35,622 nt of DNA from a virus, in IMG/VR virus record IMGVR_UViG_3300025151_000132, positions 1 through 35,622 of that record; one strand, written 5' to 3'. Below, one piece after another: positions 29,900-35,622 of the stretch. The notes beneath the pieces are model-generated. The model was given only the letters and a program-made list of their open reading frames with translations, did not search any database and had not been told where the DNA came from. Both the position numbers and the translations under genes were made by a program. How positions within the stretch are numbered: the first letter of the stretch is position 1; each line of letters opens with the position of its first letter.

Positions 29900-30102
29900 C
29901 AGAATAACCTCGCCTTAGGCTGCTTTTCTTCACTTGAACAAGCTAGCTCAACATGCAGCATGGTGTTAGCCATGTGATTACATGATTGGCTAGTACAGCA
30001 AAGGTAATAGTTTACACCTCTTTGCATCTTATAGACTGCTCTTTTCTCACAAAATGAACACTCTGAATCTCCTGCTATATTTATCTTAACACATCTACTC
30101 AT
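29899..30102 (-). CDS. Small zinc-binding protein, first gene of the accessory operon
   Basis: This 67-residue protein starts behind AAGGAG, spaced 7-8 nt from the ATG, and reads MSRCVKINIAGDSECSFCEK. A second Cys group (YYLCCTSQSCNHMA) follows after about 16 residues. The CxxC and CCxxxxC pattern suggests a zinc knuckle that may bind nucleic acid or protein. It is followed without gap by two membrane proteins and two exported proteins in one operon. No family is recognised. Confidence 0.65.
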   Translation of the reverse strand: MSRCVKINIAGDSECSFCEKRAVYKMQRGVNYYLCCTSQSCNHMANTMLHVELACSSEEKQPKARLF

Positions 30103-30138
30103 TTATTATCTCCTTCGGTAAGTTAATGTACTACTGTA

Positions 30139-30166
30139 ATTATATATCATATGAAATAATTGACAA
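30139..30166 (-). promoter_or_regulatory. Promoter of the leftward small-protein operon
   Basis: On the minus strand TTGTCA (plus 30161-30166), 16-bp spacer, TATAAT (plus 30139-30144). ATTTCA-TA-TGATAT lies next to the -10 and matches the operator seen in the rightward promoters, shifted by about 2 bp. It suggests that this operon belongs to the same regulon. Confidence 0.72.
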
Positions 30167-30169
30167 TCT

Positions 30170-30196
30170 AAAAAGAGGAGCTCTCACTCCTCCTCT
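30170..30196 (-). terminator. Terminator of the leftward lysis/virion operon
   Basis: On the minus strand AGAGGAG, a 9-nt loop, CTCCTCT and a run of Ts. It stops transcripts from the lysis and internal-protein genes just before the promoter of the next leftward operon. Confidence 0.8.
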
Positions 30197-30232
30197 TCCT
30201 CCTTTACAAAGGTGGTCATAAAAAAAAATTAC

Positions 30233-30403
30233 TTACAAAAGAGATAACATGTTATCAACCACCTGCCTTAATGCTCCGTTATCTAAATCTAAATTTAATA
30301 AATCATTAGCAAGGAATCCAGCAATTGCAAATATTGCTAACTTTATCCAGTGACTATCTTTCATCTTTTTAGAAATTCCTTTTAACCTACTTTTTAGTGT
30401 CAT
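30233..30403 (-). CDS. Small membrane protein after the endolysin, 56 residues
   Basis: ATG at 30401-30403 follows AAATAACAAAACTACA, one of the best copies of the genome's A-rich leader. MTLKSRLKGISKKMKDSHWI precedes a single hydrophobic helix (KLAIFAIAGFLANDLL) and an amphipathic end. It directly follows the endolysin gene, so it may be part of lysis, as a pinholin-like or accessory membrane protein. The topology is seen; the role is inferred. Confidence 0.62.
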   Translation of the reverse strand: MTLKSRLKGISKKMKDSHWIKLAIFAIAGFLANDLLNLDLDNGALRQVVDNMLSLL

Positions 30404-30413
30404 TGTAGTTTTG

Positions 30414-30968
30414 TTATTTTTTAAAGTGCTTATCGATGTACTTGATAACTTTTTGCATTTTCTTCTCCATTGCTATGTCTATAAGAGCCTTGATTTGCTC
30501 TATGTCTGTGTCCTTAGCAGCAGAGTTATGCTTAATAGTGTACTCAGTAGAATCCATGTAGTTTTCCATAGTAGCAAAATAATCTACATCAAACTCGATA
30601 TTCTTACTCATTTTGTTTTGGTTATATTCTGATCCATCGCATTGAAAGTGAGGCATATCCTTCCCCCAAAGATCGTAACCCCAATCCATACCTAGCGGCT
30701 TTAAAAAATCAGCCACCTTACGCCATCTCCCCATGTCACTAGGATACAGTTCAGGACCTCTAAAGGCAATGTCGAAAGCTCTAGCCTTTGGGTTCATCAT
30801 GTGGTAACTATTCATTGTCCACGAAACGCCCTTAGCTATGTTCTCTCTTTGCTGTTCCTCTGTTCTACCCGTTTCTGTGATGAACACGTCTGAGAACTCA
30901 TTCTCGAGCCTCTCAGCGGCATTCTTAACCTTATCTGTAAGTTGATTCTTGTCTCTACTTAAAGCCAT
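30414..30968 (-). CDS. Endolysin, M15-type peptidase
   Basis: The 184-residue protein has an M15/VanY (LAS) metallopeptidase core: SYHMMNPKARAFDIAF with His56 and Asp66, and MPHFQCDG with His107, the usual zinc ligands; FITETGRTEEQQREN is a typical N-terminal part. Such enzymes cut the peptide stem or cross-bridge of peptidoglycan at the end of infection. The C-terminal 60 residues (about 120-184) are charged and helical and may bind or regulate. There is no signal peptide, so release probably depends on the neighbouring holin-like proteins. The A-rich leader agrees with the start. Confidence 0.85.
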   Translation of the reverse strand: MALSRDKNQLTDKVKNAAERLENEFSDVFITETGRTEEQQRENIAKGVSWTMNSYHMMNPKARAFDIAFRGPELYPSDMGRWRKVADFLKPLGMDWGYDLWGKDMPHFQCDGSEYNQNKMSKNIEFDVDYFATMENYMDSTEYTIKHNSAAKDTDIEQIKALIDIAMEKKMQKVIKYIDKHFKK

Positions 30969-30969
30969 A

Positions 30970-31317
30970 TTATTTTTTTATTTTTTTTGATGATGTTATT
31001 GCAGCTTTGAGAAAAATCCCTTGATACTTCTCAACAGAGTCTAATAAAAACTTATACATAAAACCAGCTATAAAAGACATTGCAGTTTTACCAACCTCTA
31101 ATCCTAGAACACTATAGGTAAATCCATCAGGAACTATTGCATCAACAAGGTTACCACAAAACACACCCAGGACTACAGCTATCAGCAGTGAGCTAAATTT
31201 AAAAGCTATACTTCCCTTTTGGTACATATATAGGTAATGAGCAAACGCTGCAAAGCCAGCGTACATTCCAGATTCAATAATTTTGCACAACGATTCGAGT
31301 GTTTGACTTTGCATCAT
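30970..31317 (-). CDS. Putative holin
   Basis: This 115-residue protein has three likely membrane segments: AGFAAFAHYLYMYQ, FSSLLIAVVLGVFCGNLVDA and TAMSFIAGFMYKFLL, with a basic C-terminus (SSKKIKK). The pattern resembles class-III LydA-like holins. It starts in a TGATG overlap with the upstream membrane gene and lies 1 bp before the endolysin. In this location and topology it most likely makes the membrane hole that lets the endolysin out. Confidence 0.7.
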   Translation of the reverse strand: MMQSQTLESLCKIIESGMYAGFAAFAHYLYMYQKGSIAFKFSSLLIAVVLGVFCGNLVDAIVPDGFTYSVLGLEVGKTAMSFIAGFMYKFLLDSVEKYQGIFLKAAITSSKKIKK

Positions 31318-31637
31318 ACTTTACATTTATGGTATTTATGTCTTAGCTTTTCTTTTACGTACAAGTGATTTAGTCCTATTATTTGAGCAAATAAGTTCAT
31401 TCCAGCAACTATCTGCCACATTCCACTTTCTATCGGGTTTAGTATAACAGCAACTGTTGCTACTGAGTATGTTACTAAGAAAGATATAACTATAACGAAA
31501 TGTCTTTTTCTATAATCTTCACAATAACACCCAGGTTTAAATCTTTTCTGTGACTCTAGCAAAGCATCAAATATCTTTAGGCATATGTACACCAGGTAGA
31601 TACATGCGATTGCTAGTATAAAATTTAATATGTCCAT
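31314..31637 (-). CDS. Membrane protein in the lysis cassette, 107 residues
   Basis: It starts MDILNFILAIACIYLVYICL and has three likely membrane segments (also FVIVISFLVTYSVATVAVIL and MWQIVAGMNLFAQIIG), and a basic tail (KEKLRHKYHKCKV). A cytosolic Cys pair (GCYCEDYRKRH) lies between the first two. It ends with TGA inside the next start (TGATG). It may be a second holin, an antiholin or an accessory lysis protein. Confidence 0.62.
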   Translation of the reverse strand: MDILNFILAIACIYLVYICLKIFDALLESQKRFKPGCYCEDYRKRHFVIVISFLVTYSVATVAVILNPIESGMWQIVAGMNLFAQIIGLNHLYVKEKLRHKYHKCKV

Positions 31638-31948
31638 TATTCTGGCTTAAATAAAAAGTCTTTTGGTAGGCCCCTCCTTTTCTTCTTAGGCTTAGCAGCC
31701 ATCTTAGAAGCCTTTTCTTTTGCAAGTCTTGCCTGGTTAGCTTTAAAGTTAGATTTCAAGTTCTTTGCTGCTTTAGCTGTTTCAGCCTTTAGAACCTTTC
31801 CAACTGGAGACTTTACACCCGCCTTTCTAATACCTCCACCTATTTTAACTAAATCTTTGCTTACCTTTGGAATAGCCTTAGCTACTCTCATTGCACCTTT
31901 ACCGTAAGCTTTTAATGCTTTTTTTCCGTATCCAACACCTTTAGGCAT
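31637..31948 (-). CDS. Very basic Lys/Ala-rich protein, 103 residues
   Basis: The protein, starting MPKGVGYGKKALKAYGKGAM, is dominated by Lys and Ala and has few acidic residues (ending PKKKRRGLPKDFLFKPE). It looks like a small nucleic-acid-binding or packaged virion protein, similar in character to histone-H1-like tails. It follows another basic gene and its stop overlaps the next ATG (TAATG). The leader AAATAACAAATTATT fits. Its role is inferred from charge only. Confidence 0.6.
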   Translation of the reverse strand: MPKGVGYGKKALKAYGKGAMRVAKAIPKVSKDLVKIGGGIRKAGVKSPVGKVLKAETAKAAKNLKSNFKANQARLAKEKASKMAAKPKKKRRGLPKDFLFKPE

Positions 31949-31957
31949 AATAATTTG

Positions 31958-32278
31958 TTATTTCTTTTTAGATTTCTTGTATTGTTCTAACAACCTTCTT
32001 CCCTTCGCTACAGCACTAGCCTTATCTCCTCTATGTCCCCACGCCTCTAAAGACAGCTTTAGCCTGGTTTTTTTACCGTCTTTATTTAGAGCTCCCTTAG
32101 CTGAACCCATCCTTACCAGAAAAGAACCCTTTCTTCTTTTCTTCTCTGGTGTGTCAGCTCTTCCCTTAACTGGAGCTTTTAGGTTACCTCCCGTAGCGGT
32201 GTTGTACTTACGTCTTCCCGATGCTGTGAGGCCTCCTTTTGGGTTCTTGTCTTCTTTTCTGAGAATAATTTTAGCCAT
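31958..32278 (-). CDS. Basic phage protein, DUF6321-like
   Basis: This 106-residue basic protein reads LTASGRRKYNTATGGNLKAP, then TPEKKRRKGSFLVRMGSAKG and RLKLSLEAWGHRGDKASAVA. The GGLTxxGRRxYxxATGxNLKxxV core and the KRRKGSF(L)xR segment match, from memory, a widespread phage family labelled DUF6321. It often sits among virion or accessory genes and may bind DNA. The leader GAAATAACAAACTACA is a strong match to the genome's start pattern. Confidence 0.72.
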   Translation of the reverse strand: MAKIILRKEDKNPKGGLTASGRRKYNTATGGNLKAPVKGRADTPEKKRRKGSFLVRMGSAKGALNKDGKKTRLKLSLEAWGHRGDKASAVAKGRRLLEQYKKSKKK

Positions 32279-32287
32279 TGTAGTTTG

Positions 32288-33859
32288 TTATTTCTCAATC
32301 TTCTTAAGCATTTCCTGTAGGTTTTTTATTTTACCTTCTAACTCTTTCTTTTTAGGACCCTTCTCTTTATTTGCTATATCTTGCAAGTCTTTCATTATCT
32401 TTCTCCCCATCTTTAGATCTTCAGGAATCTCAGGACCATCCGACAAAGCCTCTACAACATCATCCTTTCCTGGTGCTTTGTTTACCTTAGCCTCCTTGCT
32501 CTTAAGATTCTGTAATATTCTAGGAGCTTTCTTTTCTTTACCTGCAGACTTAAATGCTTTCTTTATTAGGAAATCTGGATCTCCAATCTTCTTAGCTCTT
32601 GCTCCTAATGCAGTTTGTGCAATACCCTTAGCTACTCTTCCGAGATCAACTCCTTTCTGGAAAGATGTAAGACCTCCTACTATTTCTCCAAGCCCTGATA
32701 TTCTTCCGAACTGCTCAAAGACATCAGCTGGACTCTTCCTTTGAGCTACGATAAGTCTTTTTAAAGTATCTTCACCTACCTGACTAAGAGCTCCGTACCT
32801 TTTGTGTAAGTCTTTAGACTGACCCTCTACCTTAGATATCTTATTGTCAATATCTGACCTTAGCTTAGCGACAAACTCTTTCTTCAAATTCTTTTCAGTT
32901 TGATTCATTGCGAAATCACCAAAGGCAGTCTCTAACTCTGCATTTAAGAATTGTCTAATAGACTCAGCGTCATCTACAGAAACTTCACCCCTAGTCTTTA
33001 GATTGTCTGCAAACTCTAACACCTTCTTTTGAGCTGCTGGGTTTACAACGCCAAGATTAGGATCACTAGCTTTTTCTGCAATATCGTCAGCATATTGAGA
33101 CAGATCTATTTTAGCGTCAGAATCTTTTATAAGGCCTGATATTTCACTCCACACATCCTTCTTTGTTTGAGTAATAGCATTAGAGAACTCTTCAAGGTTT
33201 TTAGGCTTTAGACCTTTGCTTGCAATTGTATCAGCTGCAAGGTCTACATTTTTCTTAACATTTCTAAGGTTCTTTTTCTTAGTAATTCTTGGCCTAATAG
33301 CCTTAAACAAAGCTTCAGAGTCTGCAGACTTAGTAGCTCCAGTAGGGACTAGCTCTACAGCCTCTTTTGCTATCTTAGCACCCTTTGCACCAGTTTTAGC
33401 AGCCTTAGTAGCAACCTTTGACGCTGGACCTGCTCCTACAGCCATACCAGCAACCTCTCCTATCTGAAGAGCACTACTTAATGTTGGTTTATCTTCTAAG
33501 AACTCAGAAGCTTTTTGTAATCCCTCTTGCGCACCTGGAACTTTTTCCACAGCCTTTTGAACGCCTGTTTCAAAAACTTCCTCTACTTTCTTAGGAACTA
33601 CAGCCTTTACTCCAGCTCCTATTACGTCAGATACAACTCCTCCAGCAGCTCCAGCTCTTTGTATAGGAGCCTTTAAGAAGCCAGCACCTCTAGCTTCCCT
33701 TAACTGCTCTCCTCCTTCTTTAAATGCAGTTGATACATCTCTTCCAAACTCTTTTGCAGCTCCAAGTAGTGTACCCTCATCTGACTTTTTCCTCTTGTAT
33801 TGAGAGAAGTCAATCTTCTTTTGTCCTGTGTTTTGATATTTAGAAAAATCTATGGCCAT
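32288..33859 (-). CDS. Internal virion / ejection-type protein, 523 residues
   Basis: It starts MAIDFSKYQNTGQKKIDFSQ, where two copies of IDFSKYQ/IDFSQYK form a short N-terminal repeat. Residues of about 60-180 are Ala/Gly/Val-rich and could be membrane-active (GGVVSDVIGAGVKAVVPKK, EVAGMAVGAGPASKVATKAA). The remainder is long helical and charged. Podovirus internal proteins have such architecture, and the gene sits between a CHAP-bearing virion gene and the lysis genes. There is no enzymatic motif. The ejection role is inferred. Confidence 0.65.
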   Translation of the reverse strand: MAIDFSKYQNTGQKKIDFSQYKRKKSDEGTLLGAAKEFGRDVSTAFKEGGEQLREARGAGFLKAPIQRAGAAGGVVSDVIGAGVKAVVPKKVEEVFETGVQKAVEKVPGAQEGLQKASEFLEDKPTLSSALQIGEVAGMAVGAGPASKVATKAAKTGAKGAKIAKEAVELVPTGATKSADSEALFKAIRPRITKKKNLRNVKKNVDLAADTIASKGLKPKNLEEFSNAITQTKKDVWSEISGLIKDSDAKIDLSQYADDIAEKASDPNLGVVNPAAQKKVLEFADNLKTRGEVSVDDAESIRQFLNAELETAFGDFAMNQTEKNLKKEFVAKLRSDIDNKISKVEGQSKDLHKRYGALSQVGEDTLKRLIVAQRKSPADVFEQFGRISGLGEIVGGLTSFQKGVDLGRVAKGIAQTALGARAKKIGDPDFLIKKAFKSAGKEKKAPRILQNLKSKEAKVNKAPGKDDVVEALSDGPEIPEDLKMGRKIMKDLQDIANKEKGPKKKELEGKIKNLQEMLKKIEK

Positions 33860-33864
33860 TGTTT

Positions 33865-35622
33865 TTAGTTAGAGAATAAACTAGCTTCTATTTCTTCCAA
33901 TGAGTAATCTTGAAGTAATGCATCGATATCTAGATCCATCTCCTGCAATGCTTTAGACACTCTCTCAGGTATGTTTGCCCTTTCTGAACTCAGATTAGGT
34001 ATTTGAGAATTTTCCATATCTCCCATAAAATCCTCAATATCATCAAGCAAGTATTCAAAGTCAGAAACATTATAATTACCAGCATATAAACTAAGAGTGT
34101 TTTCTATTGCTCTCTTAGCAGCAGTAGCAGTCATATTAGTCATCATCTTCGCAATCTCTGGAGTTGTATCAAGCCTTGGCAATGTTTGTATATAGTTCCT
34201 TATGTCTGCATCTGTAAGTACTCCAACCTCTCCGTAAACACCCCTAGCAAGGTTAGGAACTGTAGATTGGAGAATTGCCTTAAACTGAGCAGCATCAGTG
34301 TCCCACGGATCAAGGTTTTTAAGCTTACCCTTAAGAACTCCCATTTCACCCTCTTTCTCTGCATCAATTATAAGGTTATTAAGATCTGCTATATTGCCAA
34401 GAACTGTTTTAGCCTTAGCTAACTCTTTATTAAAGCCTTGAGGTGGTTTGTCTTTGTTTGCATCTTTTGAAGCTCTAACCCTACCTCTTGTGTCTAAGTC
34501 CCTATCAAGTGTCTCTCCTCCGTTAAGTGCAGAGGTAATCTGCTCAAGAACACCATCTCTTTCAGCCTTATCAAGCAAAGAACCAAATTCAGAGCTAGTA
34601 ACCTTCCCTGCTCTTACTCTAGCAATTTCAGCCAACCATCTTTGAGTTAGGACAGCTTCTTTTTCTGCCTGCTGGAAAGGAGCATCATTAGAACCTTCGT
34701 ACTCAACATTTTCTCTATTAACAATCTGAGCTGGCTCGTTAACACCCCCATTGTCTGGAACAAATCCTATAACAGTAGAGTCGTTTGGATCTAGAACTCT
34801 TCCTTCTGTAACCTGACCTGGCGTGTAGTTCGCCTCGTCTAATATGATATTACCTTGATCATCAAAGCCTGCAACGATTGCAGCATGACCATACTTTCCT
34901 TCTTTAGTAAGAACAGCATCTCCTACGTTTACCTGAGACATGTCTTTGTTTCCAGCCATTTCTATAGCTCTTTCCTTATCCTCTATAGAGAAAAGACCAT
35001 AAGGTAGATTGTTTACTTGCTCTCTAGCATATAGAACACAATTAGCGCCATTCTTAGAGTCTGAAGCTACTACTTGCATATTGCTAGTATCAGAAGACTT
35101 AGAAGTTCTAGCTGAGAAAGTACCGTCTTGGTTTTCTTCTACAACAATTGTGCTGTCATTAACTGGAATTCTATCTCTTGGGTTAGCTGGGTTGTAGTAG
35201 TAACCAGCTTCTTTATTAAGTTTGTAATTAGGTCGCTTCTTAGCTCCTTGTTTTTGTGGTATCTGAACCTTTTGATCTCCTACTGGGTTACCAAAATCAT
35301 CTACTAAGTACCCAAGCCTGTCTGACAATCCAACATTAACCTTTCTCTCACTACCTGGATCAGTGTCCCTCATTACAGACAAGAACTCTGAAACAGCTTG
35401 ATCAGCTGCTAGATTGCTAGATATTGCTGCCTTAGAAGCTCTGTCTAGTGCCATTTTTTGCTCTTGGAATATGTCATCCTTAACCTCAGCTATCCTGTCG
35501 TTGTAAGACTGTATTTCGTCAAACCTAGCTCCTGCTTGCATTAGCCTTAGCTTGTCTTGTTGCAAGTTAGTAGCCTCTTGTCTTCTTTGAATAGACCTAT
35601 TTAGATTCTCATCTATTCTAGA
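33865..35622 (-). CDS. Virion-associated CHAP-domain protein (C-terminal part, runs off the right edge)
   Basis: The frame is open from the right edge to TAA at 33865-33867, 585 visible codons; the 19 codons beyond the first TTG are also open and coding-like, so the true start lies outside the window. A CHAP amidase/peptidase domain sits near 35050-34740: NGANCVLYAREQ (Cys, near 35038), VNVGDAVLTKEGKYGHAAIV (His, near 34882), then LDEANYTPGQVTEGR. Helical regions lie on both sides, with a long coiled C-terminal half. It probably degrades the cell wall during entry. It is in phase with the gene cut at the left edge. Confidence 0.82.
   Translation of the reverse strand, partial: SRIDENLNRSIQRRQEATNLQQDKLRLMQAGARFDEIQSYNDRIAEVKDDIFQEQKMALDRASKAAISSNLAADQAVSEFLSVMRDTDPGSERKVNVGLSDRLGYLVDDFGNPVGDQKVQIPQKQGAKKRPNYKLNKEAGYYYNPANPRDRIPVNDSTIVVEENQDGTFSARTSKSSDTSNMQVVASDSKNGANCVLYAREQVNNLPYGLFSIEDKERAIEMAGNKDMSQVNVGDAVLTKEGKYGHAAIVAGFDDQGNIILDEANYTPGQVTEGRVLDPNDSTVIGFVPDNGGVNEPAQIVNRENVEYEGSNDAPFQQAEKEAVLTQRWLAEIARVRAGKVTSSEFGSLLDKAERDGVLEQITSALNGGETLDRDLDTRGRVRASKDANKDKPPQGFNKELAKAKTVLGNIADLNNLIIDAEKEGEMGVLKGKLKNLDPWDTDAAQFKAILQSTVPNLARGVYGEVGVLTDADIRNYIQTLPRLDTTPEIAKMMTNMTATAAKRAIENTLSLYAGNYNVSDFEYLLDDIEDFMGDMENSQIPNLSSERANIPERVSKALQEMDLDIDALLQDYSLEEIEASLFSN

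Noticed and set aside
30243-30256. Perfect palindrome GATAACATGTTATC, similar to the operator half-sites
   Set aside because: It lies inside the last codons of the 56-residue membrane protein with no promoter elements nearby, so it is more simply coding sequence.
4475-31316. Possible recoding of TGA as an amino acid
   Set aside because: TGA is used as a stop in tight overlaps (ATGA at 4475 and 28526, TGATG at 29899 and 31314, GTGA at 29342), and reading on would run into other genes' frames. The standard code fits.
31977-32744. Long plus-strand frame of 255 codons
   Set aside because: It is the antisense shadow of the DUF6321-like and internal virion genes; its low-complexity Leu/Ser/Phe content is that of the complement of Lys/Ala-rich coding sequence, and it has no start signal.
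35563-35565. TTG as the start of the CHAP protein
   Set aside because: The frame upstream stays open and coding-like to the window edge, so the start is outside.
1-35622. CRISPR array, insertion sequence or integrase
   Set aside because: No regularly spaced repeats, terminal inverted repeats, transposase or recombinase motifs were seen on either strand.

Overview
The window reads as a tailed-phage genome, or most of one: an AT-rich, gene-dense virus with a podovirus-like (short-tailed) structural set. It has a small and a large terminase subunit, a long portal, a scaffold-like protein, an HK97-type capsid with an insertion domain, a T7 gp11/gp12-like adaptor and nozzle pair, several fibre proteins, ejection-type internal proteins including one with a CHAP peptidoglycan hydrolase domain, and a lysis cassette of holin-like membrane proteins plus an M15 endolysin. 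Both window edges lie inside open minus-strand reading frames that are in phase with each other. The simplest reading is a circularly permuted, essentially complete genome of about 35.6 kb cut inside one gene of about 829 codons.

Layout. (1) Positions 1-24357, all minus strand: small accessory and DNA-processing genes nearest the promoter (zinc-binding proteins, VRR-NUC nuclease, HNH nuclease, MazG-like pyrophosphatase, NinB-like protein), then terminases, DNA methyltransferase, portal, scaffold, capsid and tail/fibre genes. (2) 24358-24869: a control region with divergent sigma70-like promoters and a structured leader for the leftward transcript. (3) 24870-29045, plus strand: early-type genes, including two tiny cassettes with their own promoters and terminators, a class III nucleotidyl cyclase-like protein (DUF2652 type), an ERF annealing protein fused to a zinc ribbon, a 58-residue HTH protein, a secreted coiled-coil protein and a lysozyme-like domain. 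(4) 29085-30102, minus strand: a separate operon of five small zinc-binding, membrane and secreted proteins with its own promoter and terminator. (5) 30233-35622, minus strand: lysis genes, basic proteins and internal virion proteins, ending at a terminator at 30170-30196. If the genome is circular, this is the far end of the leftward late transcript.

Regulation. Promoters at 25190, 25489, 26229 and 27791 (plus strand) and, less exactly, at 24816 (plus) and 30139 (minus) share a TTG-type -35, a spacer of about 16-17 bp and an inverted repeat close to ATATCA-NN-TGATAT overlapping the -10. This suggests a regulon controlled by one repressor, possibly the 58-residue HTH protein. Most genes have no Shine-Dalgarno sequence and start after an A-rich leader close to AATAACAAAANNNAAATG. 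Genes in the accessory cassettes (24870, 25247, 29085-30102) more often carry clear AGGAG ribosome binding sites, which suggests a separate origin.

Host. The SD-less A-rich leaders and the DUF2652-type cyclase would fit Bacteroidota. The small lysozyme-like domain resembles, from memory, proteins of Patescibacteria (CPR). The promoters look like ordinary sigma70 sites rather than the Bacteroidota consensus. I cannot fix the host. No integrase, polymerase, helicase, primase, initiator, tRNA or CRISPR array was recognised.
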